Assembly (NCBI RefSeq): GCF_025506275.1
Contig: NZ_QYCP01000001.1
Span: 62,001 to 126,000 of the forward strand
From: Brevibacterium permense
GTDB lineage: Bacteria; Actinomycetota; Actinomycetes; Actinomycetales; Brevibacteriaceae
Length of the DNA: 64,000 nt
Reading direction: 5' to 3'
In this document: in pieces, positions 1 through 9,100 of the stretch
How positions within the stretch are numbered: position 1 is the first letter of the stretch
Layout: every line of letters begins with the position of its first letter
Program-made: the position numbers and the translations under genes
Notes under the pieces: generated by a model
Database searches by the model: none
What the model saw: only the letters and a program-made list of their open reading frames with translations
Told to the model about the DNA's origin: nothing

Positions 1-647
1 GAGTCCTTGAGCTCTCCAGCCTCGCGAGCGTATTCCTCAAGCTCCTTCGTCGTCTCGTCTTCCATGCCCATCGCCTCACCGACTAGGCGGAAGTTCTCTT
101 TCCACGGGAACCCGGGACGGATCGAGAACACCGTCGGAGCAATGGAGTCGAGTTCGTCATAGAGTTTGTCGGCGCGCAGCTGGCTGCCGAGGATGAGGTC
201 GGGTTCGAGTGAGGCGATCTTCTCGAGATCAAGCTCCTGAATCGTACCGACCGTCTCGACTCCCTTGACCTGGTCTTCGAGGTAGCTCGGCACCGGGCTG
301 GCACCTTCGGTCGTCACCATGCCGACGGGGGTGATGCCAAGCGACAGGACGTCGTCGAGCTCTCCCGTGTCGAGAACGACGACGCGCTCGGGTTTCTTTT
401 CGATCTCCGTCGTGCCATTGGCATGCTTGACCGTCCGCGGGAAGACCCCAGCCTCGGCATCGCTACCGAGCTTCGCAGTCTCCTCATCAGCCGTGCCGAA
501 GGCCTCGCCTCCTGTCGCAACATCTTTGTTGCCGGCGTCCCCGTCGGCACCTTTGTCGTCCTCTGCGGCACAGCCGACAGCAAGCAGGGCAATGGTCAGA
601 GCTGAGGCAGCCACAGCGACCGCCCGATTCTTCAGAGTCGATTTCAC
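1..647 (-). CDS. Iron-siderophore ABC transporter substrate-binding lipoprotein (3' end beyond left edge)
   Basis: Extracellular binding lipoprotein that would hand a ferric siderophore to an ABC permease. The visible 215 codons start at a GTG and open with a lysine/arginine N-terminus, a hydrophobic stretch and the lipobox LLAVGC, so the mature protein is expected to be lipid-anchored. After an acidic linker comes a typical TroA/FepB-like fold start (PERVVVLDTGELDDVLSLGI, then LEPDLILGS). The C-terminal part is outside the window. The start was chosen because it gives a complete signal peptide; no separate ribosome-binding site fits, because a DtxR-type box abuts the start codon. It is divergent from a second siderophore-binding protein at 783-1814. 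The permease and ATPase genes are not in this window. Confidence 0.88.
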   Translation of the reverse strand, partial: MKSTLKNRAVAVAASALTIALLAVGCAAEDDKGADGDAGNKDVATGGEAFGTADEETAKLGSDAEAGVFPRTVKHANGTTEIEKKPERVVVLDTGELDDVLSLGITPVGMVTTEGASPVPSYLEDQVKGVETVGTIQELDLEKIASLEPDLILGSQLRADKLYDELDSIAPTVFSIRPGFPWKENFRLVGEAMGMEDETTKELEEYAREAGELKD

Positions 648-666
648 GAAGATGAGCCTACCCTAA
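648..666 (-). promoter_or_regulatory. DtxR/IdeR-type iron box before the left siderophore-binding gene
   Basis: Read on the minus strand the site is TTAGGGTAGGCTCATCTTC, close to the actinobacterial DtxR/IdeR consensus TTAGGTTAGGCTAACCTAA in its left half. It touches the GTG start codon, so the transcript is probably leaderless or nearly so. Iron-replete repression is inferred. Confidence 0.7.
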
Positions 667-736
667 GTGTTCACTCCCGCTCGACACACCGCGCCATCGG
701 CAAAATCTCACCACGAACGCAGTTTCCCGGGTCTAC

Positions 737-755
737 TTAGGTTAGGCTCATCTTC
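737..755 (+). promoter_or_regulatory. DtxR/IdeR-type iron box before the right siderophore-binding gene
   Basis: The sequence TTAGGTTAGGCTCATCTTC lies 27 bases before the ATG at 783. Its first 12 bases match the DtxR/IdeR consensus exactly, and it is nearly identical to the box at 648-666 on the other strand. Confidence 0.75.
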
Positions 756-782
756 GCAAGCAATCATTCTCGAAAGGCCCCT

Positions 783-1814
783 ATGTCCCGCGTCAAACCC
801 GGCAGCACACGCGTATTTGCCGCAGTCACCCTCATCACCGCTCTCAGCCTCAGCGCCTGCGGCGGGTCCGGCTCCTCCGACCCCGGCAATGGCGACGCCG
901 CTGCCGACGGTCAATGGCCCCTGACGATCACGGACGACGCCGGCCACGAAGTGACCATCGACGAGGCGCCCGAATCGGTCGTCTCCACCTCGGTGACCCT
1001 CACCGGCAGCCTCCTCGCCGTCGACGCACCGGTCACCGCCTCCGGTGCCACCATGCCAAATTCCCCCGTTGCCGACGCGCAAGGCTTCTTCACGCAGTGG
1101 AGCGACGTCGCGAAGGAGAAGGACGTCAAGGCCCTCTACCAGGGCGACCCCGATGTCGAGGCCGTGCTCGCCGAAGAACCCGACCTCATCGTGGTCTCGA
1201 AGACCGGCCAGGACTCGGCGAACGCCATCTACGATCAGCTCAGCGACATCGCCCCGACCGTCGTGATCGACTACGGCGACAAGGACTGGCAGGAGGTCAC
1301 CACCAAGCTCGGTGAGATCACCGGCCAAGAGGATGAGGCGAAGAAGGTCAACGACGAATTCGGTTCCCGCGCCGAGGAGGTCAAGTCCGCCATCGACGCC
1401 CCGAAGCAGCCGGTCACCGGCATGATCTTCAACGAGAAGGCCAAGGGCGGAGGGTCCGGCGCCAGCGCGAACATCTGGACACCGGAATCCGCTCAGGGCA
1501 AGCTCCTCGAAGAGGTCGGCTTCGAACTCGCCGAGGTCCCCGAAGGCACAGCCGGCCAAGGAGAAATGGGCAAACGTGCCGATATCGTCGAAGTCACCGG
1601 TGAGAACCTGTCGAAGGCCGTCACCGGCGAATCCGTGTTCCTGTTCAACGCGAACGAGAAGACCGCCGCGTCGTATGCGAAGAACTCGCTGGTCGAGAGC
1701 ACACCGGCGGTGAAGAACGATGCCGTCTACCCGATGGGCCTCGACTCGTTCCGCCTCGATTACTACTCCGCCACGAACGTCCTCGACCGCGTCGAGGACG
1801 AATTCGGCAAGTGA
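783..1814 (+). CDS. Iron-siderophore ABC transporter substrate-binding lipoprotein (FepB-like)
   Basis: A 343-residue extracellular binding lipoprotein for a ferric siderophore. The N-terminus has a basic start, a hydrophobic core and the lipobox LSLSAC around residues 22-27, followed by a Gly/Ser-rich linker. The body has the class III binding-protein layout: PESVVSTSVTLTGSLLAV near residue 63, then DVEAVLAEEPDLIVVS, a linking helix, and a C-terminal lobe ending with LDSFRLDYYSATNVLDRVE. It resembles the enterobactin-binding FepB group more than the left-hand binding protein does, so two different ligands are possible. The ATG has a GAAAGG ribosome-binding site. Iron control is inferred from the upstream DtxR-type box. 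A strong hairpin follows the stop. Confidence 0.9.
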   Translation: MSRVKPGSTRVFAAVTLITALSLSACGGSGSSDPGNGDAAADGQWPLTITDDAGHEVTIDEAPESVVSTSVTLTGSLLAVDAPVTASGATMPNSPVADAQGFFTQWSDVAKEKDVKALYQGDPDVEAVLAEEPDLIVVSKTGQDSANAIYDQLSDIAPTVVIDYGDKDWQEVTTKLGEITGQEDEAKKVNDEFGSRAEEVKSAIDAPKQPVTGMIFNEKAKGGGSGASANIWTPESAQGKLLEEVGFELAEVPEGTAGQGEMGKRADIVEVTGENLSKAVTGESVFLFNANEKTAASYAKNSLVESTPAVKNDAVYPMGLDSFRLDYYSATNVLDRVEDEFGK

Positions 1815-1830
1815 TCGCCTGAACCCGAAA

Positions 1831-1873
1831 CGGACGGCCGGCAGCGACGATACTTCTCGCTGCCGGCCGTCCG
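1831..1873. terminator. Strong bidirectional hairpin between convergent genes
   Basis: A 17-bp perfect stem (1831-1847 with 1857-1873) closes a 9-base loop and is followed by TTCTCT. It lies between the siderophore-binding gene and lldD, which converge, so it probably ends both transcripts. Confidence 0.85.
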
Positions 1874-1957
1874 TTCTCTGCCTATGGAGCCATCTGGGCG
1901 ACCGCGGCGGGGCCGCCTCGGTGATCTGGGCGCCCCCGGCGGGGCCGCCTCGGCGAA

Positions 1958-3226
1958 TCAGCCCTTGGCCGGGCGGGAGGTGATGATCTCCGCACGCTCG
2001 TCGCGGTTGAATTGTCGCAGCTGGGTCACATGGGTCGAGTTGAGCTCGGAGACATCGGCGACCTGGAGCAGACGCATGGTGCGCTCGACCTGCTCGCCGA
2101 GGATCTCGATCGTCCGGTCCACTCCGGCCCGACCGCCGGCCATGAGGCCGAAGAGGTAAGCGCGTCCGATGAGCGTGAAGTCCGCGCCCATGGCCAGGGA
2201 CGCGACGATGTCGGCGCCGTTGCGGATTCCGGTGTCGATGATGATCTCCACGTCCTTGCCGATCTCACGAGCCACCTCGGGGAGAAGCTCGAAGGGTACG
2301 GGCGCGCGATCGAGCTGGCGCCCGCCGTGGTTGGACAGGACGATCGAATCGACGCCGAGGTCGGCGAGCTTCTTCGCGTCCTCAAGCGTCTGTACGCCCT
2401 TGACGGAGAACTTGCCGGGCCACATGGCGCGGATCTCGGCGAGATCGTCGAAGTCGATGGAGGGGTCCATCGCCGAATCGAGGAGCTCGCCGACGGTGCC
2501 GCCGGTCTCCGACAGGGAGGCGAATTCGAGCTTCGGGGTGGTCAGGAAGTCCCACCACCACCAGGGACGAGGGATGGCGTTGAGGATCGTCTGCGGGGTC
2601 AGCTGCGGTGGAATCGAGAAGCCATTGCGGGTATCGCGCAGGCGAGCACCGGCGACGGGGGCGTCGACGGTGAAGAAGAGAGTGTCGAACCCGGCGTTCT
2701 TCGCCCGCTCGACGAGGCCGTAGGAGATGTCGCGCTGCTTCATCACATAGAGCTGGAACCAGTTTCGCCCATGCGGGTTGGTCTTCTTCACGTCCTCGAT
2801 CGACGTCGTGCCCAGCGTCGAGAGCGTGAACGGGATGCCTGCAGCTCCGGCGGCTCCGGCGCCGGCGGTCTCACCCTCGGTCTGCATGAGTCGGGTGAAG
2901 CCGGTCGGCGCGATGCCGAAGGGCATGGCCGAGCTGCCACCCATGATCTGGGTCGAGGTGTCGACGTTCGTGACGTCCTTAAGAATCGAGGGATGGAACT
3001 CGATATCGCGGAAGGACTGGACCGAGCGTTCCATCGAGATCTCGCCCTCGGCGGCACCATCCGTGTAGTCGAACGCCGCGGCCGGGGTCCGACGCTTCGC
3101 GATCTTGCGCAAGTCCTCGATCGTCAGCGCATTCTCCAAGCGGCGTTTCTTCGGGTCGAGTTCGAACTTCTTGAACCTCATCAGCTCGAAGATCTCGGCC
3201 GGCTGAGGAATCTGCCTCTTGACCAT
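1958..3226 (-). CDS. lldD: L-lactate dehydrogenase (quinone/cytochrome type), FMN-dependent
   Basis: A 422-residue FMN enzyme of the alpha-hydroxy-acid oxidase family that oxidises L-lactate to pyruvate and passes electrons to the respiratory chain at the membrane. Family marks include [20 protein letters not shown] near the N-terminus, the FMN-binding run [22 protein letters not shown], the lysine in KFSVKGV, the catalytic His-Arg motif [10 protein letters not shown] and the phosphate-binding stretch [11 protein letters not shown]. The ATG at 3226 has an AAGGAG ribosome-binding site 8 bases upstream. It lies 89 bases downstream of lldP on the same strand, so lldPD is probably one operon under the divergent lldR. 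The N-terminal extension of about 30 residues matches the actinobacterial LldD2 group. Confidence 0.93.
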   Translation of the reverse strand: MVKRQIPQPAEIFELMRFKKFELDPKKRRLENALTIEDLRKIAKRRTPAAAFDYTDGAAEGEISMERSVQSFRDIEFHPSILKDVTNVDTSTQIMGGSSAMPFGIAPTGFTRLMQTEGETAGAGAAGAAGIPFTLSTLGTTSIEDVKKTNPHGRNWFQLYVMKQRDISYGLVERAKNAGFDTLFFTVDAPVAGARLRDTRNGFSIPPQLTPQTILNAIPRPWWWWDFLTTPKLEFASLSETGGTVGELLDSAMDPSIDFDDLAEIRAMWPGKFSVKGVQTLEDAKKLADLGVDSIVLSNHGGRQLDRAPVPFELLPEVAREIGKDVEIIIDTGIRNGADIVASLAMGADFTLIGRAYLFGLMAGGRAGVDRTIEILGEQVERTMRLLQVADVSELNSTHVTQLRQFNRDERAEIITSRPAKG

Positions 3227-3315
3227 GTTTTTCGCTCCTTCTTAAGCGGGGTTGATGAGCAGTGGGTGGTGGCTTGGTGCGGGTGGTCCGATCGGCGAGA
3301 CGGCGCCGCGCGGAC

Positions 3316-5004
3316 TCAGGAGCCGGGGACCATCCAGGACAGTACCGTCGACTGGAGTCCGACGAGCAGACACATGGCGACGAGCATGCCCAGGGACCAG
3401 CCGATGACGCGGCGGAGGATCGAAGCCTCCTTGCCGAGCAGGCCGACGGCAGTGGCCGCGATTGTGAGGTTCTGCGGGCTGACCATCTTGCCGAGGACAC
3501 CTCCTGAGCTGTTGGCGCCGACGAGCAGCAGCGGGTTGAGCCCGGCCTCGTGTGCGGCGGTCTGCTGCAGGGTCGCGAACAGTGCGTTCGCCGAGGTGTC
3601 CGAACCGGTCACAGCAGTGCCCAGCCAGCCGAGGATCGGCGAGAGGAAGGCGAAGAAGGCACCGGTGCCGGCGATCCAGGTTCCGATGGTGATCGTCTGG
3701 CCCGAGAGGTTCATGACATAGGCCAGCGCGAGAACGGAACCGACGGTGAGAATCGAGAACTTCATCTTCACGACGTTGACGATGAACACGTCGACGGCGT
3801 CCTTCGCCGACATCTTGTACACGATCGCGACGATGATGCCGGAGATGAGCAGCAGGGTGCCCGGCGAAGACAGCCATTGGAAGTTGTAGACCGTGCTCGT
3901 CGAGACTTCGCCGGCGGCGTTGAGGATGTTTCCATCCAGTCCGGGCCATGGGATCTTCACATCGGTCGAGGCCAGCCAGTTGTTGAGTACCGGCACGAGT
4001 TTGGCCACGGAGAAGATGACGATGACGAGCAGATAGGGGAAGAGCGCGAGGAAGACTCGGGACCCGGTCAGCGGCGCGGTCTCCTTCTTCACATCGGTGG
4101 CAACGGCGGCGGAGGCACCGCCGGCATCGGGAGCATCGGCGCCTTCGTGTTCGCGCTCATCGGCCATACGGTCGAGTGCGTCCTGACCGCCCTTCGGCTT
4201 CCAGAAGCGCAGCATGATGACGACGGCTGCGAGGCCGACGAGGGAGGCGATGATGTCGGTGAGTTCGACGGAGAGGAACGTGGCGGAGACCCACTGGGCG
4301 AGGCCGAAGGCGATGCCCACGACGAGGGCCAGCGGCCAGATCTGCTTCAGCCCGCGACGCCCGTCGACGAGCAGGACGAGGAAGAGAGGCACGACCGCGG
4401 CGAGGAACGGGGTCTGGTGACCGACCATGGCGCCGATGTCCTGGTAGTCGATTCCCGTCAGAGTGCCGGCGGTGATGATCGGGATGGCGATGGCGCCGAA
4501 GGCCACGGGGGCGGTGTTGGCAACGAGGACGACGACGGCAGCTCGCATAGCGGTGAAGCCGACGGCGACGAGCATGACACCGGTGATCGCCACCGGGGCG
4601 CCGAATCCGGCGAGCGCTTCGAGGAGGCCGCCGAAGCAGAAGGCGACGATGATGGCCTGAATGCGCGGGTCATCGGAGATGACGTTGATGACCAACCGCA
4701 GGTCCTCGAAGCGCCCCGAGCGCACGGTGAGTTCGTAGAGCCAGATCGCCGTGATGACGATCCACATGATCGGAAACAGTCCGAAGGCGAACCCCTGTGT
4801 CGCCGAGAGCGCGGCGAGTCCGACCGGCATTCCGTAGGCGGCGATCGCGACGATGAGAGCGACGCCGACGGCGGTCAGTCCGGCCCAGTGGGCCTTCCAT
4901 TTGAGCGCGCCGAGAGTGACGAAGATCGTCAGCAGCGGCAGGATCGCCAGCAGGGACGACCACAGCAGGCTGTCGGCCACCGGTGCGATTTCAGGTGTGT
5001 ACAT
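3316..5004 (-). CDS. lldP: L-lactate permease
   Basis: A 562-residue polytopic membrane protein of the lactate permease family, importing lactate by cation symport. It has about 12-14 hydrophobic helices and family segments such as FGGLLEALAGFGAPVAI, a loop rich in Ala and Asp around residue 260, and a C-terminal GANSSGGVLGKMVSPQNLTI. The start at 5004 (MYTPEIAPV) was chosen over the longer frame opening at 5031 because GGAG lies just before it. It is the first gene of a probable lldPD operon and is divergent from the GntR-type regulator. The control region between them holds a GGTCAGACC dyad. Confidence 0.93.
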   Translation of the reverse strand: MYTPEIAPVADSLLWSSLLAILPLLTIFVTLGALKWKAHWAGLTAVGVALIVAIAAYGMPVGLAALSATQGFAFGLFPIMWIVITAIWLYELTVRSGRFEDLRLVINVISDDPRIQAIIVAFCFGGLLEALAGFGAPVAITGVMLVAVGFTAMRAAVVVLVANTAPVAFGAIAIPIITAGTLTGIDYQDIGAMVGHQTPFLAAVVPLFLVLLVDGRRGLKQIWPLALVVGIAFGLAQWVSATFLSVELTDIIASLVGLAAVVIMLRFWKPKGGQDALDRMADEREHEGADAPDAGGASAAVATDVKKETAPLTGSRVFLALFPYLLVIVIFSVAKLVPVLNNWLASTDVKIPWPGLDGNILNAAGEVSTSTVYNFQWLSSPGTLLLISGIIVAIVYKMSAKDAVDVFIVNVVKMKFSILTVGSVLALAYVMNLSGQTITIGTWIAGTGAFFAFLSPILGWLGTAVTGSDTSANALFATLQQTAAHEAGLNPLLLVGANSSGGVLGKMVSPQNLTIAATAVGLLGKEASILRRVIGWSLGMLVAMCLLVGLQSTVLSWMVPGS

Positions 5005-5098
5005 GGTTTCTCCAAATCGGCCCGCCCACATCGGGTCCGTTCCCCTGTGAACGCGCTCCGAACTCGAATAATCGAAATGTTCAGTATGGCCTTTGTGA

Positions 5099-5107
5099 GG
5101 TCAGACC
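5099..5107. promoter_or_regulatory. Putative LldR (FadR-family) operator
   Basis: GGTCAGACC is a short perfect dyad in the divergent lldP/lldR promoter region. FadR-subfamily GntR regulators commonly bind GGTC-N-GACC type sites, so it is a candidate lactate-responsive operator. This is an inference from position and motif. Confidence 0.55.
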
Positions 5108-5131
5108 ATTAATCTGAGCATAGGGCGAGGG

Positions 5132-5147
5132 TGTGATCTGCGTCAAA
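5132..5147. promoter_or_regulatory. Weak CRP/GlxR-like site
   Basis: TGTGATCTGCGTCAAA resembles TGTGA-N6-TCACA with mismatches in the second half. It lies between lldP and lldR, where carbon-source control would make sense. Low confidence because the right half is imperfect. Confidence 0.25.
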
Positions 5148-5235
5148 TGTTTTCCGCCGGCGGTTCCGGTCGCATCCCCACGAGCAGAACGACGAGCAAC
5201 GAGAGGCATGACATGATGGCGCGGTGGAGACGACC

Positions 5236-6021
5236 ATGAACAATGACACGAACGAGGTCCGCCGGGAACAGCCAGGCGTCGCCGAGGCGGCTGCGGGCCC
5301 CGATTGGAAACCCGTTAGCCGATCGAGCACGTATGAGCTCGTCATCGATGCCGTCGAAGAGCAGATCATGACCGGTTCGCTGGGGGTCGGAGATCCTCTG
5401 CCTGCCGAACGCGACCTCGCGACGAAGCTCGGCGTCAGTCGCGCCAGTGTGCGCGAGGCGCTGCGCGTGCTCGACAGTCTCGGAGTCGTCCGGTCCTCGG
5501 GCGGGTCCGGCCGCGGTGCCGGCACGTTCATCGCCGCCATGCCCTCGGCAGCGCTCACCCGGTTCCTCCGCCTTCATGTGGCGCTCACGAACTTCAGCAT
5601 CGATGACGTGACGGAGACGCGCATCCAGCTCGAACGCTCGAGCGCGATCCTCGCAGCGACCCGTGCCGATAAGGACGCACTGGCAGAGGTGAATGCGCAG
5701 CTGGCGATGATGGACACTCCCGGGATCAGCTTGGAGACCTTCAACGACGCGGACACCGCGTTCCACGTCGCCATCGCGCAGGCGGCGGGCAATCAGCTGT
5801 TCTCAGACCTCACCGGGGCCATCCGCACCTCTCTGCGGAAATCGATCTTCTCCTCGTTCAGCCGCGTCGACGACCAGCAGGCGCTGATGGCGAAGCTGCA
5901 GTCCCAACACCACGGGATCATGGACGCCATCACCACCGGTCGCGCCGAGGAGGCCGCGGCCCTGACCGAGGAACACATCCGCTTCGCCGCCTCACGCTTA
6001 CCCGGCCTCTCCGACACCTAA
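5236..6021 (+). CDS. lldR: GntR/FadR-family regulator of lactate genes
   Basis: A 261-residue transcriptional regulator. Residues about 25-95 form a winged helix typical of GntR (PLPAERDLATKLGVSRASVREALRVLDSLGVV), and the rest is a helical FCD ligand domain with DADTAFHVAIAQAAGNQLF. Divergence from lldP-lldD and the dyad between them support an LldR role: repression relieved by lactate. The ATG at 5236 has GTGGAG 7 bases upstream; an in-frame GTG at 5224 is a possible longer start. The gene ends 4 bases before a long palindrome that probably terminates it. Confidence 0.85.
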   Translation: MNNDTNEVRREQPGVAEAAAGPDWKPVSRSSTYELVIDAVEEQIMTGSLGVGDPLPAERDLATKLGVSRASVREALRVLDSLGVVRSSGGSGRGAGTFIAAMPSAALTRFLRLHVALTNFSIDDVTETRIQLERSSAILAATRADKDALAEVNAQLAMMDTPGISLETFNDADTAFHVAIAQAAGNQLFSDLTGAIRTSLRKSIFSSFSRVDDQQALMAKLQSQHHGIMDAITTGRAEEAAALTEEHIRFAASRLPGLSDT

Positions 6022-6025
6022 CCCA

Positions 6026-6101
6026 CCCTCAATTGCTACCTGACGGCGGCCCAGCAACCTCGCGCGAGGTTGCTAGGCCGCCGTCAGGTAGCAATTGAGG
6101 G
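6026..6101. repeat. Long palindromic element, copy 1 (probable bidirectional terminator)
   Basis: A 76-bp palindrome with 38-base arms, one internal mismatch (6052/6075), no loop, and centre CTCGCGCGAG. It fills the gap between the convergent lldR and RND genes. The inner 62 bp are nearly identical to the element at 10039-10100. Confidence 0.9.
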
Positions 6102-6103
6102 GT

Positions 6104-9100
6104 TTACTGATCGTCGGAACGCTGGGCCACCTCGGCGGTTTCCGCTTCGATCCGCGCTTGATTCTCCGCCCGCTTCTTGGCGCGCTTCTCCTCCTTATGT
6201 GCCGCCCGGACCTCTTTGCGCCGTTCGACGAGGAGGTAGAGAGCGGGGACGAGGATGAGCGTGAGCACCGTCGACGAGGTGAGCCCGCCGATGACGACGA
6301 TCGCCAGGGGCTGCGAAATGAGCACTCCCCCACCGGTCAGCCCCAGCGACATCGGCACGAGGGCGAAGATCGTCGCGGCCGCAGTCATGAGGATCGGGCG
6401 CAGGCGCAGTCGGGTGCCGTGGACGATCGCGTCCCTGAGGTCGAGCCCGTCCTCACGCAGCTTGTTGATGAGGTCGATGAGCACGATCGCGTTCGTCACG
6501 ACGATGCCGATGAGCATGAGCAGACCGATGAGCGAGGGAATGCCCAATGGTGTGCCAGTCGCCAGCAGGAGCAGCACGGCTCCGGTCGCGGCGAATGGAA
6601 TCGACACCAGCAGGATGAGCGGCTGGACGAAGCTGCGGAAGGTCGCGATCATCACGAGGAACACGAGCACGATCGCCACGGCCATCGCCATCCCGAGTTG
6701 ACCGAACGATTCCGCCTGCTCCTGACTGGCACCGCCGACGTCGAAGCTGACTCCGTCGGGCAGATCCATGGTCTCGGTCAGGTCAGTGGCCGCGGCGGTG
6801 ACCGTTTCGAGCTGGCCGCTGGACGGGGTTGCGAACACGGTGACCTTCCGGTCACCGTCGGCACGGTCGATCGTCGCCGGGGTCTCGGTCTTCTTCACCT
6901 GCGCGATCTCGTCGACGGTGATCGGCTCACCCTTGATGTCGGGGATGGCGGCCTGCTCATCGGCAAGCGCCTCTTCCTCCTCCTGGTTCTGCTCCTGTTC
7001 ACGCTGGCCGTCGACGAGGTCGTCGATGGCGTCGTTGGCTTCCTTCAGCCCCTTCTCTGCCTGTTCGACCCCTTCGCGGGCCTGTTCCACCTGGTCGGCA
7101 GCCATGTCGCCCGGGCTCGGAGCCGGCGGCGGATTCTCGGCATCGCGCAGGGCCTTGCGGGCCTGTTCGAGCTGGTCGGCCGCGTTGTCTCGAGCTTCAC
7201 GCGCAGACTCAAGCTGCTCGGCCGATTCGTCAGCGGCCTTGCGCTTGGCCTCCTCGGCGCGGGCATCGGTCTTCTCCTCGACCCGGTCTGTCGCATCCTC
7301 CTGGGCGTTCTGCGTCTGCACCTCGGTGACGGGCAGTTCGAGAGCACGGATCTCGTCCGGGGCCGCATCCGGATGAGTCGGGGCGAGGGTGATGTCGCGC
7401 TCCTGGCCGTTGAGGGTGATGGTGCCGGCCTCGACACCGTGGAGTGCGGCGGCGATGGCCTGCCCGACCTCAGCCTGGCTGAATCCGTAGTCGGCGGCTT
7501 TCTCCCGATCGACGTCGACTTCGATGACCGGCTGGTCGGCTGCGAGGTCGTTGCGGGCGGACTGGACACCGTTGGTGTCCGCCATCTTCTTCGTCACCTC
7601 GTCGGCAGCCTTTCGCAGCGCACCCAGGTCGGTGCCCGAGAGGGTGACCTCTACGTCCTCGCTGACGGAGCCGCCGGCGTCCTGGACGTCGATCTCGCCC
7701 GCGTCCTTCCCGAGGTCGTCGAGTTGGGTACGGAGGCGGTTCGTCGCGACCTCGGCCTCGGAGTCTTCGGCCAGGGTGACGTTGAACTGGTTCTCTGCTC
7801 CGGATTCCGGGCCGTTGACCGTCGTCGAGTAAGTGTCGACGTCCGAATCATCGCCGAGCACGGCTTCCACGCGCTTCGCGGCCTTGTCACCGGCTTCGAG
7901 CGAAGCGCCGGCGGGAAGGGTCTGCGTGATGTACACGGAGCTCTGCCCGGCCGATCCGAGCAGGTCCGTCTTGAGGAAGGTCGCGCACATCATCGTGACG
8001 ATGAAGATGACGACGGAGAAGGCGATGGTCCTCCAGGGGTGGTGCAGGGCGGAGATGATCGCCGGCAGGCTGCGCTGCTGGAGGCGATCGACTCGGCCGG
8101 AGGCCTCACCATTTCCGGGGGCGGGAGCGACGACGGGTTCGACGGTCGCGTCCGGCAGCGGGTCCTTGCCCTTGGCCGCGCGTTTGGCGTTCTTCTTCTC
8201 GATCGCCTTCTGGCGGCGTTCGGCACGGGCCACCGAGCGGCGGTGCTGCTTCGCCGCCCACAGCTCATAACTGCGGTCGGTGGCGGCTTGCCGTTTGGGC
8301 GAGAGCGGCTTGGGGCTGCGGCGCAGGACCCAATAACTGAACACGGGGACGATCGTCAGCGCCACGACGAGGGAGGCCAACAGTGCCAAGGACACGGTGA
8401 CGGAGAAGGGCCGGAACAGCTGTCCGGCGATGCCGTCGACGAACGCGATGGGCAGGAACACGGCGACGGTGGTCAGAGTCGAGGCAGTGATGGCACCGGC
8501 GACCTGCTTGACGCTGGCGACGATGTCTTCGACCGTCAGGTCGCTCGTGCCCTGGCGTCTCCGGATGTTCTCGATGACGACGATGGAGTCGTCGACGACG
8601 CGGCCGACGGCGATCGTCAGGGCGCCCAAAGTGAGGATGTTCAGCGTGTAATCGCCGACCATGAGGCCGATCATCGCGATGAGCAGCGACATCGGGATCG
8701 AGATCGCGGCGACGATGGTCGAACGGAACGAGCCGAGGAAGGCGAGGATGACGAAGATCGCGAAGATCAGGCCGAGCCCGCCTTCGACGGAGAGGTCGTG
8801 GATCGACTTCTCGATCTCCGGGGCCTGATCGAAGATCGTCGAGAATTCCGTGTCCTCGCCGAGCTTCGGACCGACCTTGTCGAGGGTGTCGGCGACCTTG
8901 TGGGAGACGTCGACGACATTGGCGTCCTGGTCCTTCGTCACCGACACAGTCACCGAATTCCTGCCGTCGGCACGGGACAGGGAGGTCTTCTCGACCGAGT
9001 CGAGGTCGACGTCGGCGACCTCACCCAGCAGCACGGTGCCGTCCGCAGTGCGCAGAGGCGTCTTCTCGATCTGCTCGACGGCGTCGACCTCGGTGCCGAC

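Noticed and set aside
1899-1956. Near-repeat of GGCGGGGCCGCCTCGG after the siderophore-binding gene
   Set aside because: Only two imperfect, G/C-rich copies are present; too short and compositionally biased to call a repeat element.
2012-5112. Long plus-strand frames opposite lldD and lldP
   Set aside because: They are antisense to two clearly recognised genes, have skewed composition (His/Arg/Asp/Glu) and no family likeness.
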